DNA from: Alitta virens
Taxonomy: Eukaryota > Annelida > Polychaeta > Phyllodocida > Nereididae
Reading direction: 5' to 3'
DNA length: 64,000 bases
Assembly (NCBI GenBank): GCA_932294295.1
Contig: OW028582.1
Coordinates: 7,126,188-7,190,187, forward strand
Below the pieces are notes generated by a model that saw only the letters and a program-made list of their open reading frames with translations, was not told the origin of the DNA and searched no databases. A program made the translations under genes and the position numbers. Positions 46,201-56,470 of the stretch are shown piece by piece (position 1 is the stretch's first letter; every line of letters begins with the position of its first letter).

Positions 46201-47720
46201 CAAAGTGGATGGGGGCATTAAAAGAATGAGTTTATAAAAATCCTAGACCTCTGGAGCACAAATGTGGACGTGCTATGTATTCAGTCATCTGAAAAACTGG
46301 CGGAGATGCAGTGAAAATTTTAAATGATAATGGCACTATTTTGCATTCTCACTTTCCTTTGGAAACATTTATAATCACCTTGAAATTAGTTTTACTGTTA
46401 CATTTGACCCTAAAAACACAGGGGTAGACGAGTCTGAATGCAGACCCTCAGGCTGGGTCATAGACGAGGGTCTGATGGACATGAATGTATAGAGAGAGAT
46501 ATGTGACATTTGTTTCACGCAATGAAAAATCTGAAAAGATTTAATTTTGCTTATTATTTATGCTTATTATATTAAAATAATTTAGAGCAGAACTCTTGCT
46601 CTAACAAATTTCCAATAGTTTTACTCTATATAGCTTATCTGTGCCTTTTAATAGCCACATTGGCATATCTCAGCTGTGTTTTACAATATTTAGAGAAAAG
46701 GGAAAATTAATTTTTCCATTTCCGGAGCAGAACTCACTGCTGCACATGCATACCAAACTTTGTCAGAGTATGTCTGAAATAGTGTAGAGATACCTTTTTT
46801 TGGGTTTCATGGCCACTAATGACATGTAATCTTATATGAAAAGGGGAAAATATGAAAATTTATAAACTCTTTCAAATCCCCGTATCAATGACACTATGAT
46901 CCCTACATTAGTTAAATTTTGCTAATAACATATCTTAATCATAGTATTTTCACTTATTAAGTGACATTTTGAAGTTTTTCCATCCTTTTGTGTGTTTTCA
47001 TAATGATGGAAAATCTGGAATTTCTTGTATAAAGATTGAGTTGTTTATTACATATAGTTACCATCCCATGGAATGACAGTCGTAAAAGGTTGTTAAATAT
47101 ATACAAGTGAACAAAATTATAATTTAATATTCATAGTGTTGCCATATTCTTTGTATTTAAGACATTACAGTAAGTTTGTTCCCAAATTGCTGTCAAGATT
47201 TTCCTGCAGGACCGATCTCTCTCACTCAGTATCTAAATTTCACTCTCAGCAAACATGAGCAACCCAGTCACCAGTTTTCGTTTGTGATTAACAATTTTAT
47301 AAAAAATTGATGCATAATAATCTAATTACTTAGACTATTGCTCTAATACTTGATATTATTCTTAATATTACTTAGCTTTATACATGCACTTGTAAAGTGT
47401 TTGATAATGAATATATGTAGGATTTAAATGCCATAGATTTGATGCAAATCAACAACCCAACAATCCAATGCTGAATTTCATATATATTCCTTAGGAAGCA
47501 CTGTCATAGCCCATAGGCCTATATGACTATTTTGTTCATAGAAATTATAATCTTTGGTGTAGAATATTTTGATACTTGCCGGAATGCAATTAACAAAGGG
47601 ATAAGTTCAAGAATTCAAAACTCAGGACATCTTGGACCCTAATTACCATTGCATAACAGTTCATTGCAAACACTATACAAACATTTAGTAAATGATGGTC
47701 TCATAAGGGGGTTGGTCTCA

Positions 47721-49370
47721 TAAGAGGACCTAACCATGAGTGACCCATTTAATTAGGGATATAATGTTGGCAGTGAATAAATATTCACAATGATTATATT
47801 TTAAAAATTTATGATTAATGTTCAAACACACTAATATTTTATTAAATAATGGTAAACATCACAGACATTACTATCATTGGTATGTAGTCCTTTCATTCAA
47901 TGTTTTGATGCTGTTAATAGTGTGATGTTATAAACAGCAATTAACTCAAAACAACTGCTTCCGTTTTTATCTGATAGGCAGCGCTGAGATGCAGCACTGT
48001 GCTGCCCTCTTGTGTGTACATACTGTATCTTAAGTGAACAATCATGGCAATTCGCTGGGGGCGCTGCGACTAGCTGACGCAGTACGCAGGTAGGGGCTGC
48101 CATTAGCCGGGAGGGATTCCTCTCGGTAGCGTGCGTACGCATCCTAGGCATTAACATTGTAAAAGCCTGGACCGGAACGTGATACCCAGTCTAAAAATAG
48201 CACAGCCAATCAGAAAATTCTGTTATTGGCCAATCAGCCATCCGGGATAGGTAGAGGCGATCTGCCTATCGCGTTCACGCTTAGGCAGGCCCCAGCCAAT
48301 CATGGCAATTGCAATTTCTGCGAAAGACGGTGCTTGTCCGGGTCTTTTAAGAACTGACGCAGACCTCAAGGGATACGGTAAAAAATAGATCGTTTGTTGA
48401 AGGCATCGCAAAGCTGTTACAACGCTTGTTCAGTGCCATTTACGAAAATAGCATCTCCTGCAGTTGGTGGAATTACACGAGTTTTTCAATTTCATAACGT
48501 TAGGAGAGTTGAAGTCAAAAGAAATCGTCTGAACCAGTTTCACAGCGAGTGGCTTCTCGAAGAAAGAAATTAGGCGTAGTAATTGCACTACTTTGTATGC
48601 AGGCAATGCGTGGAAGCATTTCCCTCCTCGATTTGGGGGGGCGGCAAATCGGTTATCAGAAAGGCTGGTACTTCACACTAGATCGTAGCGCCGCCTTTCG
48701 GAAGAAAACGATGGCAATTGTGGGCATTCAAGCGAACTAAAATTGGCTAATTTGACGGAGTTGTTTTACACAAATTTGTTATCAATCGAAGTGGTTTGTC
48801 AAATACCAGTAAATGTTTTCACGTCTACATGATGTAAAGTGTCAGATATTTGCAAAGTTGCGCAGTCACCAATTTTTAGCTTTTGCTCTCATTGTGTATG
48901 GACTTTCAGCCACTTATTTCATTCCTGTGTAGGATTGAAATATCATGGTAGTCAAATGAATGCACATGATTAACAAGAACGGAGACACACAGGATGTTTT
49001 ATTTTTTTCAACCATGCATGCGACTGTTCTGAGTACAGTACATTGTTGGACATGGGATGACAATCACATGCTGAGAATGGTCAGCAATTTCTATTAGAGT
49101 TTGTGTATCCAATTCCATGAGGACCAATAATTACGTGAAATCCGTAACTTAATTCACATGTTAGGTGCTTAAGTTTAGTTTTTCGCTGTCACTGCCTAAA
49201 TAAGCATCAAAATATAATTCATTTGTTTATTCACGTACCAAGGGCACAAGTTGCTCAAGTATCAATTGAGGGTGATCGCATACTTCGGTCCATCATTATA
49301 AAATTTTATCCTTAATTAATAGGCAACTGAGTAACTGTCTATATATAATGTATATATACAGACTACTATG
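47721..49370. promoter_or_regulatory. CpG-containing, CCAAT-rich region; possible promoter
   Basis: GC and CpG content rises at 47990-48700. CCAAT occurs at 48206-48210, 48230-48234 (within ATTGGCCAAT) and 48296-48300. A 63-codon frame (GTG at 48549 to 48740, in-frame TGA upstream) includes RRKKLGVVIALLCMQ but has no ATG start or recognised family. A CpG-rich MITE is an alternative. The flanks 47721-47990 and 48750-49370 show nothing. Confidence 0.3.
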
Positions 49371-49373
49371 AAT

Positions 49374-49379
49374 TTTATT
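49374..49379 (-). terminator. Poly(A) signal of MTREX
   Basis: AATAAA on the minus strand, about 180 nt past the MTREX stop codon. It is the nearest canonical hexamer. Confidence 0.5.
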
Positions 49380-49555
49380 GTACATGAATGAATAATGAGG
49401 AGTGTTACTGTACAGAGAAGAATTAAAAAATACAAACACCTCATAAACTTCACTAATTATGGGTCCCTAAAAAGAAGAATGTCTTGTCAAGACAGCTAAC
49501 ACTAACTGTTAACATAGTCTTACAAGTCTAATTACAATAGTGAAATTCAATCAAA

Positions 49556-49939
49556 TTACAAGTACAAACTTGCAGCAAATACAATGTCCCTCTTGATCAT
49601 TCGAATTCCTTCACAGAACTTGTTTTCTAGTTCGGTGTTTCCGATGGCTTTTGCTGCCTGGACCATCTGTCTCAACGTCTCCTCTAAACGCCTCATGCAT
49701 CGGATTATGCTGCCTTCAAAAATGTCCGTCATTTTACAGATCTGAGCAAAAGAAGCCCCATTGCACCAAGCGTGAACGACGTCCATCATGTGGGGCTTGA
49801 AGGCCTGAACATAATCATCCTCCTCCATCTTCAACTTTGCATCCAAACTGATTTTAGCAATTCTTCTGGCCGTGTCCTGCATCTGACGAAGGGGTCCAGA
49901 CAACTCTTCGGATAATTTTGGCATCTCTGATGCTGATTC
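49556..49939 (-). CDS. MTREX exon 4 (residues 907-1033, stop)
   Basis: Acceptor TTTTGTAG, then ESASEMPKLSEELSGPLRQM. DSHCT helical bundle with FKPHMMDVVHAWCNGASFA and FEGSIIRCMRRLEE, ending FAASLYL and stop. Confidence 0.95.
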   Translation of the reverse strand, partial: ESASEMPKLSEELSGPLRQMQDTARRIAKISLDAKLKMEEDDYVQAFKPHMMDVVHAWCNGASFAQICKMTDIFEGSIIRCMRRLEETLRQMVQAAKAIGNTELENKFCEGIRMIKRDIVFAASLYL

Positions 49940-52900
49940 CTACAAAACAAGTCATACGTTAAATAAATGCAATATTGTGATTAGTAACAAATAAATACAT
50001 CAGCTGCCGTTGTTACATCAGGCATATTTAAACTACTTGATTCAACAGAACAAAAATAAAGTTCTCATAAAAAAAATTACTTCTTTCACAAACTACGGCT
50101 GCTCCTTGAGGTAGCAGTCCACTAATTCCTACACATTCCACCAGGTGCGCTGAGGGTTCGGTCTTACAATATTTATTCCTGCACTAAAACAAGGCCCAGT
50201 GTGATTAGATATATATATTAAAATTACTTTTTCTTGAAATTTAGTGTCCAAACTATAGAGAAAAATATAATTAGACTTTATTTCAGTGCTTGTTTTCTCT
50301 AATGTCATGCAAAAAAGTTCCTGATTGTGCAAAATAATAAAACTGCAGAACCACTGTATATGAAGATTGAGGGAAGGAAGGTAAAATTGTGCGGTCTTGC
50401 TCTATTTAGATGTGGCTGAATTAATTTCTGTTGCTTAACCCTACCTACATTGACTGATATTGTGATTCTCACATTAAGTATTTTTTATGGCTGACACTAT
50501 TACATTAAATTATATATAAGTATCTTTTTAATGGACTGCAACCTTGATCATGCAGTAGTAGATGATGGCTATGCCACTAGGTGGCATTATACAGACCAGT
50601 ATCCCCTGTGGGATGTTCTAAACATTGAGTGCATTCTAGCCCAAAATCAAAGTTAATTTCTCAGGACAGCACTTTATCATATAAATTCATATATACTATA
50701 AAAGGCTTCAAACAAGTCATACATTAATTTAAACAATTTTTGTCTTTAACAAAACACTTTACCTGGAATACAAAACAGCTGAGTAAAGCACCCGTCTGCT
50801 GAGGTGAGAGATCATTGAAGACTCCATTGAACAGCAACTCCGTGATCAACAACTCGTCAGCGCTGGATATCTCGCACGCAACCCGCCCTTTCAGCTCTAT
50901 GACGTCAGTCGCATTGCAGTAATTCATTCTTCGCAACACTCTTTTTCGACATTTCAATTCGTCCATTTGGAGAAGAGATCTTTTCTGTTTCAGTTCAGCT
51001 TTCACGGCATGAATGTCACCTCCGAGCTAGAAAAAGAAGACAGTTGGTTAAATATACATTACGAACTACAGCGAAACATTTCTCTTAAGAATAACGGCAA
51101 ATAAACGACACTCATTTTTAGAGGCTATCTCAACCGTTACCGAGTTTTGTCACATATAATTCACAACGTAATGACATTGTGTCATACACAATACTGAATG
51201 TACAGTGAATATTAGTGTGTCATTCCATTGATTTCCATAGCTCAGGATGACAGCAGTTTCCTTCAAGTCTAATTCAATACCTTTTTAATATTTTTCAGGA
51301 ACAAAATCTTTAAAATTTAAGACCACTTTATTGGCATAAGAAAGACCGACAAAAATTTTTTTTTGCCACAAATGTTCAAATCAATTAAGTTTCAGGAAAT
51401 TTTTTTTTATCACATTTCATAACTGGTTATTTCCATTAATAATAACGCATTAAATTGCTGTCATTATTCAACTTCAATATTAAAAAGTTTCAAAACTATT
51501 CTAGTCAAGAAATAGTTTCATTATAACACTTGAAAACTGGATTTAAGCCGTCATTAGACTCCTAAAACAAATATCCATGTCTTTCTGAGTTCAATATATA
51601 TATTTTTTATTTATTTATTTCAAACTCCATGGTTTAGCATAGGTGAAAATATTAATTGATACAAATAAAATTAAGCAAATCTGAAATATCAGGAGGGTCA
51701 AAATATGGAATAGTCAGTTTGCAATTTAAAGTGTCTTTCAATTCCCTCACAACTGAAGGATCGCTTGATCTTCATCTGTCAGGTTTGTCCGATCATTCCT
51801 ATAAGAGACAGAATTTAAGACTTCTCAAGAATGCATGACGACCATGACAGCTGTAGTCTCTTTGAATTGCGCTGTTAGTGTTGTGTATCATTACAGCCTC
51901 GCGATACGATACGTATCATCGATATCTTGAACCGATACACAATACATATCGCGATACATAAATTGAGGTTGGCTTACCAAATTATAATATGAGATGGCAG
52001 CTAGGGCTCTACACCGGTTCGGTGATTATCGGTCACACCGGTAACAAGCAATCGATAAAAGAACCGGTATACGACGTGTGATTTTCGGTATCATATTGGT
52101 AAACCATAAAATATAGTTATTATGTCCCTAAGATGCAAAATATAAACCAATTTCCTTTCAAAACGTAGCTAAGATCGTCGTGATTATCAGTGACAACCGC
52201 CATTTTGATTACTTTGCGTTGTGCGCTGTGATTGGTCAAAATGAGTAGTCCCAAGATATAACAGCCAATCAGTGATTAGCTTGCTTGGAGCAGTATCAAG
52301 TCAAAACGTCTGACAACCAAAACGTCCAAACCTGAAATGTCCGATTCCCTAAACATCCTATTTGAATAATTAATTTGTTTTACTTATATATAGCTATGAA
52401 TATGTATCGCCGATACATATCGTGTATCGAATGAGTGTATCGATGATGCATATCGTATCGTTTGAATCAAACGATACAGAGCCCTAAATTGGCAGCATTA
52501 CCAAACATTCAAACTATTGCTGGGCAGTGGTCGAAATGTTGTGAATTCCTTGTGGAGCCAAATGTGGCTCCAGATGGTTTTTCTTCAGGAGCCACTTTAA
52601 GCTGGTTTGGCCAATTTTTATGGCTTTTTTTTTTAAAGAATAGTTTAAAGAGAATGTAACAACCTGTACAAACTATACATCTATGCACCCATCATCTATA
52701 AACAGATAAATGTCCTTTAAAATATATCTAGTTGTGATGGCTAATTACACTCCACACTTCACACCTTTGTCAAGGCATTGAGTCTATAGATACTTGGGGT
52801 ACTGATTTCAATCAAATCCCCAAGTGGCTTCCCCAATTACAATTAACAATATTCCTGAACTTCAATGAATTGCTAGAGAGAAAACACTATCAACCTGTTT

Positions 52901-55900
52901 TCAATTACGAAATGTCGGCCCTCGCCGGTGCTGTAAGCAACTCAAACTGGGCGATATTATATCGATTTGTACGGCAGCACAACACCGGTTTCTATATCGT
53001 TTAGAATTTACCGGTGGTTTTAACGATATATCGTGAACCAGTACACAACACCATGCGCTATCTATCATTAACTGGCCGAACAGTCAGAAGGACTTATGCC
53101 TACGCGCTTCAGAAATTTTCAGAATGAACCGATTAAGTACATGTTCTTAAAGCAATTTAATTTTCAGAATGAAAATTCTAACATTTTGAAGAATTTAGGG
53201 ACCTATGCACTTGTTTTTTAAAATTGCTCATTTGAGCCACAATCTGTAATTCTTAAAATATTTGCAAACTAATACCTTGGCTTTAGCTTCATATTTGGCA
53301 TAAATGTCATCCAACCCTGGATCTTTGTCGAGCGGATGTGAATACAGCCTGTGTTCAAATGCTTCGATCTTCTTGATGACTTCCTTGAGACCTTTATCCT
53401 TAATCCCCATGTCTTCAATAGGGTCCAGCAAAGGAATTCCATCCGGAAAGCGTTTCTTAACCTCATTAATGGACATCAACATGTTCATCCTCTTGTCCAG
53501 GGGCCTCAGGTCGGAGTGGATGTACAGACGAATCGGACTGATCTGCAACAAGAGACTCACTGCAGCATAGTTGCTAAGTCATTCTACAATTCTAATAATT
53601 ACAATATGTCACCATAAGACATCACTTCAGCAAAAAAATTTTCTGGTCAGTGGCTATTAGCTATTGTGGTCACCTTAAATTTTATTAAATTCCAAAAAGA
53701 TAGCAAAAAGCTATTATCACAATTAGAAGTTCCACACCTGGACATTTTGCACTTTAACCCATACATAATTCTGCATGTTGATAACCTAATTCCATTTTCT
53801 AGTTCGTCTGATCAAGATCTTCCTCACCCCTTTTGCCAAAGGTTAGATTAACAATGATAAAGGACAATTTGCAAAGAGATGTCTACAATTCTTACCGAAT
53901 CACTCTATGATCGGAAACTAATAGTCTCTGCAACTTTCAAACATCAAATATTGGTCAATTTTCTGATTATGAAGTATTACAGTATTTTACACTTAGTATA
54001 ATGTCTGGGTCTTTACTTACTCTTTGGATCAAATGAAGCATGATGGGCACAACCTGCATCTCCCCTTTCTCTCCGGATGGACAAGGTTTCACTGCGGACG
54101 TCTTTGCAACTTTAGCAGACTCTTCCGTCAGATGCAGCAACACTTCCACAACATAACTTGGTTCCTCTGCTGTGGGGCCACTCGACCGATTGGCTTTCTT
54201 TTGGAAATTAATCACGACACCCCAGTCAAAGTCATCAGGATCATTCTTGACCTTAACCAGTCTTCCAGGCTGGAGGAATGGCAGGATGTACTGAGGTTTG
54301 CGGATGTAATCCATTAAATCTTTCTGCAGATTATTCAGCTGTTGCCTGATCTTGTAATAAGAAGCCACGGAATCCTCATTGGGAATTTCCATTGCAAAAT
54401 ACTCAGCCTCAAGCTTTTTCAATTTCTCAAACAGTTCTGGAATTGCAGAGTAGTTCTGGAATTGGTAGAAAGACCTTTCGAGCATGTACTCCGGGTTGAT
54501 TTCTTCCACTCGCAGTAAATTTAACACCATGTTGTAAGTCAGATGGAAAGCACTGTTCAGGCTGTCAGGTTGACCTTTTACGATGTTCTTAGCAGCACTT
54601 GGGCTCATCTTCTCATCAACCATCAAAATGACGATGCCCTTGTCATCAAGACCACGACGTCCTGCTCTTCCGCTCATTTGAATATATTCACCAGAAGAAA
54701 TCCACCTGAACTCTTTCCCATCAAACTTACGAGCGGATGTGAACATAACAGTTCTAGCAGGCATATTCAGACCCATGGCAAAGGTCTCTGTAGCAAAGAG
54801 AGCTTTGATCAGCCCTTCAGAAAAGAGAATTTCTATAGTTTCTTTAAGGAGAGGGAGTAAACCGGAGTGGTGAATACCAACTCCTTTTTTCAAGAAAGGT
54901 AAAACATGCTCCACCTGTGGTAACTTCTTGTCCTCATCAGACAGAGTGTCTATGGCATTGTTAAAGACTTCCTCTACCAATTTCTTTTCAGCTTCCGTGT
55001 TGAAGTCAAGTTTTGACATATTTGTTGCATATGCTTCGCAGTCTTTCTTGCTAAAACTGAAAATGATCACAGGAGCAAAGTTGCGCTCCATGATCATCTT
55101 GACAATCTTGTAGCAGTTGGATTCTCCCTTCATGCCACCTTTCCGTCCTCTCACATCGCCCTTAGCTGCATCACCAGCATCTCGAAGGACTGCCATGGCC
55201 GTGTTGAAGTTATCCTCATGGAAGTCACCTCCTTCATCGACCACCAGGTGGATGCCATCACCCCCCGCTGGGAAAATGTAGTGCTGCAAAGGCGTCGGTC
55301 GGAACTCTGTATACACGACATGGCAGGCTTGTTTGTGCAGATGACAAATCCACTCAGCGAATTGTCGAGCATTGGGAATAGTTGCAGACAAAAATACGTA
55401 ATGCACATTGTCTGGCAGAAGAATAATTGTTTCTTCCCACACCACTCCACGCTCCTTGTCCCTCATGTAGTGAATCTCATCAAATATGACCCATGCAACT
55501 TCACGCATGATCTCTGTTCCACGATACAACATGCTCCGCAAAATTTCGGTTGTCATAACCAGACAACTCGCTGTAGGGTTTATTGTCACATCACCAGTCA
55601 TCAGTCCAACATCCTGAAATTCCTCAAACAGTTCTCTGTATTTCTGGTTACTCAAAGCTTTGATTGGAGACGTGTAGATGACTCGCTGTTTGTCACGTAG
55701 TGACATCGCAATTGCATACTCAGCCACTACAGTTTTACCTGCAGATGTATGCGCAGAAACAAGGACAGACTGGTTGTTTTCCAAGCAAAGCACTGCCTCT
55801 TTTTGGAAAGGATCCAGTATAAAGGGATATTCCTTAGCAGGTTTGCTAACTGGCAATTTCAGAGGTTCAAACTCTTCTCCAGGGGGAATTGCCACTTCAT

Positions 55901-56207
55901 GTGTACAGGTCTCCATAGTGCCCAATTTATGAACTTGAATTCTTGGCATGGTTTCAGCCAAGTTCAGCTCTTCCATAACACTTGCTTTAAATTTTTTAGT
56001 TTCAGCTGCAACATCCATCTCCCCTTCTCCTAATGCTGCGGCAGTTTCAGTTCTCTTTTTCCCCAAGTTAGTGTCAGCCAGTTTCTTTCTCAAATCCGAC
56101 ACTTTCTTCTTTCCTTTGCCCTCAGCATCTCCCTCCTCCGGCTTCTTGGGATCCGCCTTCTTTCCCGCACCTCCACCGAACACATCAAATAAGTCTTCCT
56201 CAAACAT
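49556..56207 (-). CDS. MTREX (MTR4/SKIV2L2) exosome RNA helicase, complete gene, 1033 aa
   Basis: Four coding exons, minus strand: 54021-56207, 53276-53542, 50763-51026 and 49556-49939, all joined in phase 0 with GT-AG borders. The product is a Ski2-like DExH 3'-5' RNA helicase that feeds RNA to the nuclear exosome as part of TRAMP, NEXT and PAXT complexes. Visible motifs: Walker A AHTSAGKT (152-159), DEIH (243-246), SAT (274-276), motif VI QMSGRAGRRG (510-519), and KOW/arch entry GRLVKVKN near 660. The C-terminal helical DSHCT region ends in DIVFAASLYL. Length matches the human protein (1042). The start at 56207 is fixed by an in-frame TAA 12 nt upstream. The N-terminal ~85 residues are lysine- and acid-rich and poorly conserved, as in relatives. 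No frameshift or lost motif. Intron 2 holds a foldback repeat. Identification is secure. Confidence 0.98.
49940..50762 (-). other. MTREX intron 3
   Basis: AT-rich; contains a SINE-like fragment near 50120-50170 similar to 1290-1345 (TAATTCYKACACA and GCTGAGGGT). Confidence 0.5.
50763..51026 (-). CDS. MTREX exon 3 (residues 819-906)
   Basis: Acceptor TTTTTCTAG, then LGGDIHAVKAELKQKR; donor TTCCAG|GTAAAG. Contains LQMDELKCRKRVLRR and KGRVACEISSADELL, diagnostic of the MTR4/Ski2 C-terminal region. Confidence 0.95.
51027..53275 (-). other. MTREX intron 2 (2.2 kb)
   Basis: Mostly AT-rich and gene-free. It holds the CGATAC inverted-repeat element at 51883-52484 and further CGATAT/ACCGGT-rich fragments at 52005-52080 and 52950-53055 that look like related MITE pieces. 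A polypyrimidine acceptor precedes exon 2 on its far side. Confidence 0.6.
51883..52484. mobile_element. CGATAC-rich inverted-repeat element in MTREX intron 2
   Basis: Left arm 51883-51960 and right arm 52405-52480 (reverse complement) align over ~76 bp at about 75%. Shared words are GTATC, CGATACGATA, ATCATCGATA, CGATACAC and CGATACAT. The arms are also internally palindromic (TATCGCGATA). TAGGGCTCT (52007) and AGAGCCCTA (52478-52486) give a second, nested inverted pair. Confidence 0.55.
53276..53542 (-). CDS. MTREX exon 2 (residues 730-818)
   Basis: Starts ISPIRLYIHSDLRP after acceptor TTGCAG and ends EAKAK before GTATTA. The conserved KKRFPDGIPLLDPIEDMGI block marks the end of the arch and the return to the helicase core. 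Confidence 0.95.
53543..54020 (-). other. MTREX intron 1
   Basis: 478 bp between GTAAGT and TTGCAG. AT-rich with no other feature. Confidence 0.85.
54021..56207 (-). CDS. MTREX exon 1 (residues 1-729)
   Basis: One very large exon (2187 bp) encodes the N-terminal tail, both RecA domains, the winged helix and most of the arch/KOW. The donor is CAAAGA|GTAAGT at 54021/54020. Packing two-thirds of the gene in one exon is unusual, because vertebrate MTREX is cut into many exons. It suggests intron loss in this lineage. Confidence 0.95.
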
Positions 56208-56214
56208 TTTGGAG

Positions 56215-56470
56215 AATTATTTGAGAAAACGCCGACTTATCATCGCCCAGACTTCCACAATTTCACGTGCTTTCTTGTTTTGACTGTTCTCCTAACTTCG
56301 TGTCACGAAACGCAACGTCGACCATGGTAAGAGAACCAGACGAATTCTTAGCCAATCAGAAGAAATGTTAGACGCCTTGAATAGCCAATCACAATTCTTC
56401 TTAATTCAAGATCGCATATTTGGGTCACCGCGTTCCGGAGGGAAATTCATACGGTGAGCGAAAATTATTG
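56215..56470. promoter_or_regulatory. MTREX promoter, probably bidirectional
   Basis: Directly upstream of the MTREX ATG. CpG-containing, no TATA box; CCAAT boxes at 56352-56356 and 56385-56389. On the plus strand the region holds two donor-like sites, GACCATG|GTAAGAG (56321-56330) and TCATACG|GTGAGCG near 56454. A divergent transcript is therefore plausible, but I could not find its coding exons. Confidence 0.5.

Larger units (their letters stand above)
44640..47720 (-). mobile_element. Long-TIR element, inverted copy 2, with insertions
   Basis: The reverse complement is collinear with 37540-40120. GTCCAAGATGTCCTG and GGAATATATATGAAATTCAG (47.45-47.65 kb) match 37.9 and 38.55 kb. GGAGCAGAACTC modules (46.56-47.01 and 44.77 kb) match 39.2-40.0 kb. 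ATACTCTATATGGC (44680) matches the right-end block. It is broken by a retroposed piece (about 44908-45318) and by an inverted-repeat element (about 45445-46200). Confidence 0.65.

Noticed and set aside
48549..48740. 63-codon frame with RRKKLGVVIALLCMQ
   Set aside because: No ATG at the start, an in-frame stop just upstream, and no recognised family. Reported only as part of a possible regulatory region.
53304..56283. Several plus-strand frames of 60-160 codons opposite MTREX
   Set aside because: Antisense shadows of the strongly coding MTREX exons.
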